A stretch of DNA of 34,336 nucleotides. Origin: Campylobacterales bacterium (GTDB taxonomy: Bacteria; Campylobacterota; Campylobacteria; Campylobacterales; Nitratiruptoraceae). The number at the start of each line of letters is the position of its first letter. Position 1 is the stretch's first letter. The stretch spans positions 1 to 34,336 of the forward strand of contig JAMONM010000078.1 in NCBI GenBank assembly GCA_027065825.1. Reading direction: 5' to 3'. A program made the translations under genes and the position numbers. The notes beneath the pieces are model-generated. The model did no database searches and was not told the origin of the DNA. It worked only from the letters and a program-made list of their open reading frames with translations. Positions 17,728 to 26,718 of the stretch are shown piece after piece.

Positions 17728-19343
17728 GTAGACTCCTTCACTCTTCTGTATTCGGCACAGATGACGCCCTCATCGTTTTTCCATATTACGGAATGGGCCA
17801 AAAAAGACCGGTCGTTTCTGTCCGGAAAATCTACTCTAAAATGGGAACCTCTGCTTTCGGTCCTATTGATGGCTCCTACCAGCAGAGCCTCCGTGATCTC
17901 TATCATGTTGCCGAACTCTATAAACTCAAAAAGTTCGGTATTGTATCGCAAAGATCTATCCTTTAACCCCATAAAGGAGAGCTCTTTTTGAGTCTGTCTC
18001 AGCTCCGCCAGAACGCCTTTGAGTCCGCTTTCGCTCCTGAACACTCCGGCGTTCGAGTAGAGAATTTTGCCTAGAAACTCCCTCTTTTTTACAAAGTCTA
18101 TTTTATTGGGGAGGGTAAATAGAGCCTTGATAAACGCCGAATCGCGCTTTGTGATTTCATATTGTCTGTTTTTGGGGAACTCTTTGGCAGAGGCCTCATC
18201 GGCGGCTTCCAGGCCGGCTTTCCTGCCCAGCGCGCATACCTCTAAAAGAGAGTTTCCGCCCAGTCTGTTGGCGCCGTGCAGTTTGGCGTCGGCGCACTCT
18301 CCGGCGGCGTAGAGTCCCTTTATGGATGTCCTCATGCGAAGATCCACGTCTATTCCTCCCATCGTATAGTGGGCCGCCGGTTTTATCTTTAGAGGGGTTT
18401 TGATCGGATCTTGTTTTTCGTATATTACGGCCAGTCTCCTCTCTTGGGGTAGATTTTGCTCTATAAACTCCTCTCCCAGGTGCGTCAGATCCAAAAAGAC
18501 CTCGTTTCCATTTTCCATCTCTTTGAAAATGGCTCTTGCCACTTCGTCTCGGGTGGCCAATTCGTCTACGAAACGCTCCCCTTTTTGATTTATCAGTTTT
18601 GCTCCGGCACCTCTGGCGGCTTCGCTAATGAGCACTGAACTGGAATATAGAGCCGTGGGATGGAACTGTACGAACTCCATATTAGAAATTTTGCAACCGG
18701 CTCTAAGGGCTGCTCCTATACCGTCTCCGGTGGCTTGATGGGAGTTGGTGGAGAACTTGCCGTAGACTTTGGCGAATCCGCCGGTTGCCAAAACCACGCA
18801 TTTTCCTAGTATCTGCTCCACCTCACCGCTTGTTTTGTTCAGTACGGTTATTCCGGCGGTCTCGCCGTTATGGTCCAAAATCACGTTGAGCAAAAAGCGT
18901 TCCGTCAAAAATTCTATATCGAGTTTCAAAGCTCTGTCGTAGAGGGTATGTAGAATTTTCAACCCCGTAAAATCCTGGGCGTAACAGGCTCTCGGTTTAG
19001 AAGCCCCGCCCAGTCTTCGTTGGGCTATTTCATCTTTTTTTCTGGTAAAAGGGGTACCTATGGAGTCGAGCCACTCTATTACGTTTTTAGCCTCTTCGCA
19101 GACGTATTTTACGATCTCTGGTTCCGCCAGTCCGGCACCAGATTTTAGTGTGTCTTCTATATGGGCGTTTATCGAGTCCCCGTTTTGTTTCAGTACGGCG
19201 TTGATTCCTCCTTGCGCCATGCAGGTTTGGCTCTGGGTCGGAAAGGTTTTGGCCACAACGAGAACTTCGGCTCCTCTTTCGGCCGCCGCGATGGCCGCAC
19301 TGAGTCCGGCTCCTCCGGCTCCTACTACGATAACATCTCTCAT
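17724..19343 (-). CDS. Succinate dehydrogenase/fumarate reductase-type flavoprotein subunit
   Basis: GAGGAGLSAAIAAAERG; FVQFHPTALY; LATRDEVARAI; HYTMGGI; HGANRLGGNSLLEV; RTESRGSHFRVDFPDR. Confidence 0.93.
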   Translation of the reverse strand: MRDVIVVGAGGAGLSAAIAAAERGAEVLVVAKTFPTQSQTCMAQGGINAVLKQNGDSINAHIEDTLKSGAGLAEPEIVKYVCEEAKNVIEWLDSIGTPFTRKKDEIAQRRLGGASKPRACYAQDFTGLKILHTLYDRALKLDIEFLTERFLLNVILDHNGETAGITVLNKTSGEVEQILGKCVVLATGGFAKVYGKFSTNSHQATGDGIGAALRAGCKISNMEFVQFHPTALYSSSVLISEAARGAGAKLINQKGERFVDELATRDEVARAIFKEMENGNEVFLDLTHLGEEFIEQNLPQERRLAVIYEKQDPIKTPLKIKPAAHYTMGGIDVDLRMRTSIKGLYAAGECADAKLHGANRLGGNSLLEVCALGRKAGLEAADEASAKEFPKNRQYEITKRDSAFIKALFTLPNKIDFVKKREFLGKILYSNAGVFRSESGLKGVLAELRQTQKELSFMGLKDRSLRYNTELFEFIEFGNMIEITEALLVGAINRTESRGSHFRVDFPDRNDRSFLAHSVIWKNDEGVICAEYRRVKEST

Positions 19344-19804
19344 CTGCTCTCTTTGACCGTTTCGTTGAATATCGGTACCACTTTGACTATTTTGTCGCCT
19401 CTTAGGTAGATCATGACTCTATCACCTTTTTTCAGCCAATAGGGACTCTTTTTGTCCAGGCGGATTAGGGTGGTTATCTTCTGTCCGTTGTCAAGATCGA
19501 TAGTGACCTCCTGCCCGCGATCTTTGTTGAGGGCGCTGCCAGCCGCTCCGCCGGCTACGGCTCCGGCTACTGTAGCCAGATCTTTGCCTCTGCCCTCTCC
19601 GATCTGGTGACCCAAAACGGCACCTACTATAGCGCCTATGATCATGCCTCCCCCGTCATCGCTTATATCCACTGTTTTTGTTGCGGTTACGGTGCCTTTG
19701 TAGTTTACCATAACCTCTCCCACGTCGGCTTGCGTGTATCCTTTGGGCGCACAGCCGCTAAAAAGGATCAAAATAGAGGCGGCAAAAATTAAAAACTTTC
19801 TCAT
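19340..19804 (-). CDS. Glycine-zipper outer-membrane lipoprotein (SlyB/2TM type)
   Basis: Lipobox FSGC; GGGMIIGAIVGAVLGHQIGEGRGKDLATVAGAVAGGAAGSALN. Confidence 0.88.
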   Translation of the reverse strand: MRKFLIFAASILILFSGCAPKGYTQADVGEVMVNYKGTVTATKTVDISDDGGGMIIGAIVGAVLGHQIGEGRGKDLATVAGAVAGGAAGSALNKDRGQEVTIDLDNGQKITTLIRLDKKSPYWLKKGDRVMIYLRGDKIVKVVPIFNETVKESR

Positions 19805-20742
19805 CTCCCCTCCTTTTCAATAAACTCTTCTATATTTTTGGCAATCGAGTACAAAAGCCGCTCTCTTGCCTCCATGCTGGTCCATGCTATGTGAGGAGTT
19901 ATCAAGAGGCGATCTTTGTTTTTTACTCTCATCAAAGGATTATCCGGTTCTATGGGCTCTCTTTGCGTAACATCAAGACCCACGTAAATATGTTTTTTGT
20001 CTATGATTTCGGCAAGATCCTTTTCGTTAATTATACCTCCTCTTCCGAGATTGAGCAAAACGGAATAGTCGTTTATTCGGTGAAGATTTTCCGAATTTAG
20101 CAGATCTTTCGTATTTTCGTTCAAAGGAGCGTGGATGGAGATTATGTCGCTGGTGCACAAAAGCGTATTTAGAGAGACCCGCTTAAACCTCTCGTCGAGA
20201 TTTTTTTTGCTGGTAGAGTAATAGACCACCTCGCATCCGAAGCTTTCGGCCACTTTGCCGACCTCTTTGCCTATGGTTCCTAGCCCTATAATCCCCCATC
20301 TTTTTTGCGAAAGTTCGAAAAAAGGCCTGTCTATGCAGGTAAATATTTCGGATCGGCTCCATTTGCCGCTTTTGACGTATTCGTCGTAATATCTGATCTG
20401 TTCGATAAGATAGAAGGCCATCGCAAAGGTGTGTTGAACCACGCTGGGAGTGGAATAGCCCTCCACGTTCTTGATGAGGATGCTCTTTGAGCGGGCGTAT
20501 TCGATATCTATATTGTTCATACCGGTGGCCGCTACGCAGATCAGTTTCAAATTTTTTGCGGCCTCTATCGTCTCTTTATCCATCACCACTTTGTTTGTGA
20601 TTACGATATCGGCCTCTTTTACTCTATGGGCTCTTTCTTTCGGGGACGTGGTTTTGTAAAGCTTCACTTCACCGAACCTTTCCAGGATGGAAAAGTCCGC
20701 GTCCTCGCCCAGCGTCGCGGCGTCAAGAAAGACGATTTTCAT
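19801..20742 (-). CDS. D-2-hydroxyacid dehydrogenase, NAD-dependent
   Basis: GIIGLGTIGKEVGKVAESFGCEVVYYS; LNLGRGGIINEKDLAEII; ITPHIAWTSMEAR. Confidence 0.9.
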   Translation of the reverse strand: MKIVFLDAATLGEDADFSILERFGEVKLYKTTSPKERAHRVKEADIVITNKVVMDKETIEAAKNLKLICVAATGMNNIDIEYARSKSILIKNVEGYSTPSVVQHTFAMAFYLIEQIRYYDEYVKSGKWSRSEIFTCIDRPFFELSQKRWGIIGLGTIGKEVGKVAESFGCEVVYYSTSKKNLDERFKRVSLNTLLCTSDIISIHAPLNENTKDLLNSENLHRINDYSVLLNLGRGGIINEKDLAEIIDKKHIYVGLDVTQREPIEPDNPLMRVKNKDRLLITPHIAWTSMEARERLLYSIAKNIEEFIEKEGR

Positions 20743-23518
20743 GATTCTCCTTTATCGTTTTGGTTATTTCTTCAAAGGTTGTGGGTCTGCCGATGTAAAA
20801 GCCTTGGGAGTAGTCGCACCCTATCTCCTCAAGCAGTTTCAGATGTTCGGCGCTCTCCACCCCTTCGGCCACGGTTTTTAGTCCGAGTTCTCTGCACATG
20901 GCTACGATCGCTTTGACGATGGAGACCGCCTCTTTGTCGTTTACGGACTCTATTACGAAGCTTTTGTCGATTTTGACCCTGTCGATAGGCAGAACTTTTA
21001 AAAGTTTCAGCGAAGAGTATTCCGTTCCAAAATCGTCTATGGAAAGGGTGGGTCCCATCTCTTTGATACGTCGCATTACTTTGGCGTGTTTTTCTATATT
21101 GTACGCGTAGATGGTTTCGGTAATCTCCAGATCTAGAGACTCAAGAAGAGCCCCCTCCTTTTTTAACTCTTTTAGGCTTTTTAACAGATCGTCGTGCTGA
21201 AACTGTCTCATGGAAATGTTTACCGATACTCTCAGATCAAAGCCTAAATCCCTCCATAATCTGGCGGCTTTTGCCGCCTCTTTTATGACCCATCTGCCCA
21301 TGGGAATGATCAATCCAGTATTTTCGGCTATTTTTATAAATTTGTCCGGATAGAGCATTCCCATTTTTGGATGGTTCCATCTAATCAGCGCCTCCACCCC
21401 GACTATTTTTTTGGTTTTTGTCTCTATCTGGGGTTGAAAATGTAAAATAAACTCCCCTTTTTCCAGACCCTTTTTTAGAGAACTCTCTAGCGTATGTTCG
21501 TCGTCTATTTTGTCGCTGAGCTCTTTCGAGTAGAGCTGAACGTTGTTTCTGCCCAGATCCTTGGCGTGATACATGGCTATATCAGCATATTTGATGAGAG
21601 TTCCGGCTTCCTGAGAGTCGTCGGGATATATGCTGATTCCGATACTGCCCGATATATAGAGTTGAGCCGAGTCGATATGGTAGTATCCCTCTATCTTTTT
21701 TAGAATTTTGTTGGCTATTTTGTAGGCGTCGGTATAGTTGTGGACGTTTTTGGCTATTATCAAAAACTCGTCGCCCCCTATTCTCGATACCGTGTCAGAT
21801 TCTCTCAGCGCCTCTTTGATTCTGCCGGCTACCTGGATCAAAAGTTTGTCGCCCACATGATGGCCCAAAGTGTCGTTTATCAGTTTGAAATGGTCCAGAT
21901 CCAAAAATAGCAGAGCCACCTTTTGTTTTTCTCTTTTGGCCTCTTTGATGGCGTTTTGCAACCTGTCCGTCAAAAGCGCTCTGTTGGGTAAACCGGTCAA
22001 CGCGTCGTGCATAGCCTGATAGGCTATCTTTTCTCTGGCCTTTTCCATGTTGGTCAGATCGTTGATATAGTTGACCACCGTGTATATCTCTTTGTTTAGG
22101 TCCGATATGGGCGCAAACAGGATATGCAGATATCGCTGCTGTTCGCCGACTTTGTACCAGCCCTTTATGGATCGTCTCTGTTTCGTTTTTATTGCGATTT
22201 TGTCGTTCTCTTCGAGAATCGAGGCGAAGTTTTCGGAAAATATTTCGGACGCTCTTTTGCCGATGATGTTATCTTTGTTCAGCCCGGTAAATTTAGCGAA
22301 AGCGTCGTTGCATCCTATATATTTCAACTCTCTGTTTTTATAGGCGATCGGATCGGGAGATACGTTGATCACCTCATCGAGAAGATCCATATTTTTTGTC
22401 AGGGTCGCGTAGCTCTGGTTTAGTTGATCGGCCAAATTTTTAAAACTGTCAAATATGTGAGCTATCTCTACCGAGCTTTCGCTAAGAGCTCTTTCTTGCG
22501 GGAGCTGTTTGTTGGGCGAAAAATCGGACATGATCGCCGAGAGCTTTCTTAGAGGATGCAATATGCTTTTGTTGATCACCCTCATGTAAAATAGCAAAAC
22601 GATTCCGGTTAAAACTATGATAACGGCCAGCAGCTGACCTCTCTTTTTGAAAAAAGGTTCCATGAGTATCTCTTTGTCGGCGTAACTGACTATCCTCCAG
22701 CCGTTTTCGAGCTCTTTTGAAAAGAGAGCCTTTTTGTCGGTCTGCCAAAAGCCATCTTGCGCTTTTGTGCCCAGTATCTCTTTTGAGGCTTTTAGGAAAT
22801 CGGTTTGAATGTTTTCGCTGATGATCACCCTGTTTTTTTCGTCTAATACCACAGTTTTGATCAGGGAGTTGTTCTGCATCTTTTTTGCGAAAAAGTCCAG
22901 TTTTACGGCGACCAAAACGGCTCCTAGCACCTTGCCTTCTATCTTGACCGGAGAGATTACCACGATTATCGGGTTTTTTCTGTAGATGCTGGGATAGGGG
23001 GAGGAGAGTGTGGCTTTTCCTTCTATGAGGGCTTTTTTTAAAAACTCCAGATCGTATCCGCCCTTGCCTACGGTAGCGGCCCCTACGGTATCGATAAGGG
23101 CGGTGGCCTCTTTTATTCTGTAGAGTCTGTTGTTTATCGACTTTATAATCTCGCCTCTTTTTGAGGGTTTGTAGACGAACACTATATTCTCGTATAAGTC
23201 CCGGTGATCCCGATAGATGGAGTTTAGAAATTTTTCCGCTTCGAAATATAGGTTATAGTCATAGGGCTTACGGGCGATATCTTTTATGGAAGGGGCTTTG
23301 GAGAGAATGTCTACCACCTCCTTTTGGGACTCAATCCATCCCATCAGGCCCGCCGCCATGGTTACGGCGCTTTTTTCGAGGCTCTGCCTAATTACCGTTT
23401 CGCTTTGCTCTTCTATCCCTTTTAGCAGAAAATATCCGAGCACTCCTACGGCTATCAGATAGGCCGCCGCCAAAGGAAGCAGAAGTTTCGTTTTCAACGA
23501 GGCGGCGATTCGGTGCAT
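20723..23518 (-). CDS. Membrane sensor (Cache-like)-PAS-GGDEF-EAL c-di-GMP enzyme
   Basis: N-terminal TM and periplasmic region; PAS (VSPDPIAYKNRELKYIGCNDAFAKFTGL); RESDTVSRIGGDEF (I-site RxxD intact); GVEALIRW; DDFGTEYSSL. Confidence 0.93.
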   Translation of the reverse strand: MHRIAASLKTKLLLPLAAAYLIAVGVLGYFLLKGIEEQSETVIRQSLEKSAVTMAAGLMGWIESQKEVVDILSKAPSIKDIARKPYDYNLYFEAEKFLNSIYRDHRDLYENIVFVYKPSKRGEIIKSINNRLYRIKEATALIDTVGAATVGKGGYDLEFLKKALIEGKATLSSPYPSIYRKNPIIVVISPVKIEGKVLGAVLVAVKLDFFAKKMQNNSLIKTVVLDEKNRVIISENIQTDFLKASKEILGTKAQDGFWQTDKKALFSKELENGWRIVSYADKEILMEPFFKKRGQLLAVIIVLTGIVLLFYMRVINKSILHPLRKLSAIMSDFSPNKQLPQERALSESSVEIAHIFDSFKNLADQLNQSYATLTKNMDLLDEVINVSPDPIAYKNRELKYIGCNDAFAKFTGLNKDNIIGKRASEIFSENFASILEENDKIAIKTKQRRSIKGWYKVGEQQRYLHILFAPISDLNKEIYTVVNYINDLTNMEKAREKIAYQAMHDALTGLPNRALLTDRLQNAIKEAKREKQKVALLFLDLDHFKLINDTLGHHVGDKLLIQVAGRIKEALRESDTVSRIGGDEFLIIAKNVHNYTDAYKIANKILKKIEGYYHIDSAQLYISGSIGISIYPDDSQEAGTLIKYADIAMYHAKDLGRNNVQLYSKELSDKIDDEHTLESSLKKGLEKGEFILHFQPQIETKTKKIVGVEALIRWNHPKMGMLYPDKFIKIAENTGLIIPMGRWVIKEAAKAARLWRDLGFDLRVSVNISMRQFQHDDLLKSLKELKKEGALLESLDLEITETIYAYNIEKHAKVMRRIKEMGPTLSIDDFGTEYSSLKLLKVLPIDRVKIDKSFVIESVNDKEAVSIVKAIVAMCRELGLKTVAEGVESAEHLKLLEEIGCDYSQGFYIGRPTTFEEITKTIKENHENRLS

Positions 23519-23519
23519 G

Positions 23520-23942
23520 TTAGATTCCCATTAAGGTCGCGAAAATATGTCTGTTTGAGGGGAAATCCCTAAATTCGCACAGATATATTCCCTGCCATAT
23601 CCCCAGATATAGCGAGCCGTTTTTGATAGGTAGCGTCAATGATGTCCCGTATAGAGAGCTCTTTATGTGAGCCGGCATATCGTCGCTGCCTTCGAGGGTA
23701 TGGGTATAGTAGGGCTCCTCTTTGGGCACGAGTTTTTCGGTAAACGCTGAAAAATCCTTTCTGACCGAGGGATCGGCGTTTTCGTTTATGGTTAACGCCG
23801 CGCTGGTATGGGTCAAAAATAGATTGCATATACCGGCGCCGAACTCCTTTATCGTTGGCAAGGCGTCGAGGATCTCCTCGGTAATTAGATGGAATCCTTT
23901 GGGATATGCCCTCAGGACAATCTCTTTTTGATAGATTTTCAT
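23520..23942 (-). CDS. yjbQ: YjbQ/UPF0047 family protein
   Basis: LFLTHTSAALTINENADPSVRKDF...HTLEGSDDMPAHIKSSLYGTSLTLPI...LGIWQGIYLCEFRD. Confidence 0.92.
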   Translation of the reverse strand: MKIYQKEIVLRAYPKGFHLITEEILDALPTIKEFGAGICNLFLTHTSAALTINENADPSVRKDFSAFTEKLVPKEEPYYTHTLEGSDDMPAHIKSSLYGTSLTLPIKNGSLYLGIWQGIYLCEFRDFPSNRHIFATLMGI

Positions 23943-25202
23943 CTATCTTCCCAAAATGAGATCGGCAATTTTTTTGAAGAAGCCGCAAGACTCCTCTTTC
24001 TCTTCTTTTTTGGCCTCCTCTTTCGCCGCTGTTTTAAAGTCGCTATCGCTAATCTTTTTTATCAGCTCCTTTGCTCTCTCCAAGGCTTTGTTGGGTTCGC
24101 CTGCCGTCAGAACGACGGCCATTCTGCGTCCCGGATGGGAGTCTGGTTTACCGAATATTCTAACAAAGGAGTCTTTTGAAAAGGCCTCCTTCTCTATCTC
24201 CAAAACCGGGTTGAAACTACCGTTTATTGCTTTGTACGCGGCGCTGGCGCCCCCGATGTATTGCAAAAATCCCAACGGAAGATCCAATATGGCCCTTACG
24301 TGTAGGGCGAATTCGCTCTGGCTCTGGGTAATTAGGGTGACCATGCCGGTATCGTGGGGTCTTGGACTTACTTCGCTAAAGTAGACCTCGTTTCCTTTTA
24401 TAAACAGCTCCACGCCGAATATTCCTCTGCCTCCGAGGGCTGTAACCACCTTTCCCGCAATCTCTTTGGCCCTCTCTTTGACGGCTCTGTCCATATCCAT
24501 AGGCTGCCAGCTAAAGACGTAATCTCCATCTTTTTGTATGTGGCCTATCGGTTCGCAAAACACTATTTCGCTCTCGTTCTTCGCCGTTAGCAGAGTGATT
24601 TCGTAATCGAAATCGATAAACTCCTCTACGATCAGTTCGCTGGCGTCTCCTCTGGCCTCTTGCGCAAGTTCAAACGATCTTTGGAGGTCGTTTTCGTTTC
24701 TGGCTACGCTCTGGCCGTGTCCGGAAGAGCTCATAACAGGTTTTATCACACAGGGAAATCCTATCTCTTTAGCGGCTTCTTGCAGCTGCTGCAGATTCGT
24801 AACGAATCTGTAGGCGCTGGTTTTTAATCCCAGCTCCTCGGCCGCGAAAATTCTGATCTTTTTGCGGTTCATCGTTTTGTTTACCGCTTCCGCGTTCGGA
24901 ACCACGTTAAATCCCAAAGCCTCCGCCTCGAAGAGGGCATCAATATTTATGGCCTCTATTTCGGGCAAGATATATGTGGGTTTTTCTCGGAGAATAACCT
25001 CTATGACCTGATCTTTGTTTTTCATGTCTATTACGTAGCTTTTGTTGGCGACCAGATGCGCCGGGGCGTTTGGATATCTATCTACGGCTATCACTTCGAT
25101 ACCGAGTCTTTGCGCCTCAATAGCCACCTCTTTGCCCAGTTCGCCGGAACCCAAAAGAAGGAATTTGATCGAGTTGTGTTTCAAAGGAGCGGGAAACTGC
25201 AT
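23943..25202 (-). CDS. purT: Formate-dependent phosphoribosylglycinamide formyltransferase
   Basis: [78 protein letters not shown]. Confidence 0.95.
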   Translation of the reverse strand: MQFPAPLKHNSIKFLLLGSGELGKEVAIEAQRLGIEVIAVDRYPNAPAHLVANKSYVIDMKNKDQVIEVILREKPTYILPEIEAINIDALFEAEALGFNVVPNAEAVNKTMNRKKIRIFAAEELGLKTSAYRFVTNLQQLQEAAKEIGFPCVIKPVMSSSGHGQSVARNENDLQRSFELAQEARGDASELIVEEFIDFDYEITLLTAKNESEIVFCEPIGHIQKDGDYVFSWQPMDMDRAVKERAKEIAGKVVTALGGRGIFGVELFIKGNEVYFSEVSPRPHDTGMVTLITQSQSEFALHVRAILDLPLGFLQYIGGASAAYKAINGSFNPVLEIEKEAFSKDSFVRIFGKPDSHPGRRMAVVLTAGEPNKALERAKELIKKISDSDFKTAAKEEAKKEEKEESCGFFKKIADLILGR

Positions 25203-25234
25203 GGACTGTCCTTAGCAATGTTTTGTAGTGGAAT

Positions 25235-25240
25235 ATTATA
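25235..25240 (-). promoter_or_regulatory. Putative -10 of the purT operon
   Basis: Minus-strand TATAAT 33 nt upstream of the purT ATG. Confidence 0.45.
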
Positions 25241-25265
25241 CAGTTTTTGGCTTAAAGTAGAAGTT

Positions 25266-25290
25266 GCGATACCGGCGAAACCGGTATCGC
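25266..25290 (-). terminator. Hairpin downstream of rpsU
   Basis: Perfect 10-bp stem GCGATACCGG-CGAAA-CCGGTATCGC between rpsU and purT. Confidence 0.6.
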
Positions 25291-25292
25291 TG

Positions 25293-25505
25293 CTACAGGC
25301 GCGATTCGTAGCGTCTGAGCATGTAGAGTCGTTTGAGCATCTTTTTTCTTGCGGCGATCTTCTGCTTCTTTCTGCGCTCGGTGGGTTTTTCGTAGAACCT
25401 TCTGGCTCTGGCCTCGGTAACGATGAGGTTTCTATCCACCTGCTTTTTGAAGAGTCGGTACGCCTCCTCAAACGACTGGTTAGGCTTTACGAGGATGCCA
25501 GGCAA
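25293..25505 (-). CDS. rpsU: 30S ribosomal protein S21
   Basis: [58 protein letters not shown] start. Confidence 0.95.
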   Translation of the reverse strand: MPGILVKPNQSFEEAYRLFKKQVDRNLIVTEARARRFYEKPTERRKKQKIAARKKMLKRLYMLRRYESRL

Positions 25506-25541
25506 CTGACATCACCCCCTTTCTGTTTGGAAATGGATCAA

Positions 25542-25547
25542 ATTATA
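25542..25547 (-). promoter_or_regulatory. Putative -10 of rpsU
   Basis: Minus-strand TATAAT upstream of a GGGGGT Shine-Dalgarno-like element. Confidence 0.45.
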
Positions 25548-25627
25548 CCATAATCTTTTACATTCAAAATATCGCAAAAAAACCATAAAAGAAAAAAATT
25601 ATTAATAAATATTTAATTTTTATCTGA

Positions 25628-25633
25628 TATAAT
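25628..25633 (+). promoter_or_regulatory. Putative -10 of the cytochrome c peroxidase gene
   Basis: TATAAT preceded by a strongly AT-rich tract, followed by AAAAGGAGGAG ribosome-binding site. Confidence 0.45.
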
Positions 25634-25662
25634 AGCCTTTGAAAATTTGAAAAGGAGGAGTT

Positions 25663-26688
25663 ATGAAACTTTCAAAAGCTTTGGTTTTGGCCTTGACGGC
25701 GGTCAGTATCAGCGCCGTAGCGGGCGAAGCTCTCGTTAAAAAGGCGGAAAAGGCCGGTTTGAAGCCGATACCGAAAGAGGCTAGCGAGGTATTGAAACTG
25801 ATAGACAATCCGGCAAACCCTCTAACCAAAGAGAAGGTGGAGCTGGGTAAAAAGCTCTATTTCGATCCCAGACTCTCAAAAAGCGGACTGATTAGCTGTA
25901 ATACATGCCACAATCTGGCGATCGGAGGGGACGACAACGTGCCTGTAGCTACCGGACACAAGTGGAGAGCCAATCCTCACCATCTGAACTCCCCTACCGT
26001 CTATAATTCCGTATTTAATCAAAAACAGTTTTGGGACGGTAGAAGCCCAGATTTGGAAGATCAGGCCACTGGACCTATCCAGGCTCCGCCCGAAATGGAT
26101 ATGAAGGCCGAAAACGCGGTCAAGGTGGTAACCTCGATACCTGAATACAAAGAGGCGTTCGCCAAAGTTTTCCCTGGAGAAAAAGTGACAATTAAAACGA
26201 TCGGCAAAGCTATCGGCGCTTTTGAGAGAACCCTGATTACTCCCAGTAGATACGACGATTATCTAAACGGCGACGAAAAGGCTCTCAGCAAAGAGGAAAA
26301 AGAGGGGCTAAGAACATTCATTCAGGTGGGATGCGCTAGCTGTCACAACGGAGTGGGGCTTGGCGGCACAATGGCTCCGTTCCCGGCGGTAGGAAAGTAT
26401 AAATACGCCGATCTGGGCGATTTCAAAGGGGATAAAAACGGCATGGTCAAGGTACCTACCCTGAGGAACATTCTAGAGACCGCGCCCTATTTCCACAACG
26501 GCGCTACATACGATATTAAGGAGGCGATAGCTATCATGGGAGAGACTCAGCTGGGCAAAAAGCTCTCCAAAAAAGAGATCGATTCGATAGCCAAATTTTT
26601 CGAAGCTCTTGAGGGAAGAAAACCCAAGATAGAACTTCCTATTCTGCCTGCGGAAACAGCCGCAACTCCTAAACCGGATCTAAACTGA
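25663..26688 (+). CDS. Diheme cytochrome c peroxidase, periplasmic
   Basis: Signal peptide; CNTCH and CASCH heme motifs; LNSPTVYNSVFNQKQFWDGRSPDLEDQA; TLRNILETAPYFHNG. Confidence 0.95.
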   Translation: MKLSKALVLALTAVSISAVAGEALVKKAEKAGLKPIPKEASEVLKLIDNPANPLTKEKVELGKKLYFDPRLSKSGLISCNTCHNLAIGGDDNVPVATGHKWRANPHHLNSPTVYNSVFNQKQFWDGRSPDLEDQATGPIQAPPEMDMKAENAVKVVTSIPEYKEAFAKVFPGEKVTIKTIGKAIGAFERTLITPSRYDDYLNGDEKALSKEEKEGLRTFIQVGCASCHNGVGLGGTMAPFPAVGKYKYADLGDFKGDKNGMVKVPTLRNILETAPYFHNGATYDIKEAIAIMGETQLGKKLSKKEIDSIAKFFEALEGRKPKIELPILPAETAATPKPDLN

Positions 26689-26695
26689 TCCACTA

Positions 26696-26712
26696 ACGGG
26701 CCCTGCGCCCGT
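26696..26712. terminator. Terminator-like hairpin between convergent genes
   Basis: ACGGGC-CCTGC-GCCCGT followed by ACGGTTTT. Confidence 0.55.
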
Positions 26713-26718
26713 ACGGTT

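Noticed and set aside
23569-23988. 139-aa minus-strand ORF overlapping yjbQ in another frame
   Set aside because: yjbQ frame has strong family motifs; this frame is Arg-rich and low in recognisable structure.
25056-25553. 165-aa plus-strand ORF antisense to purT start and rpsU
   Set aside because: Opposes two confidently identified genes and contains no recognisable domain; typical shadow ORF.
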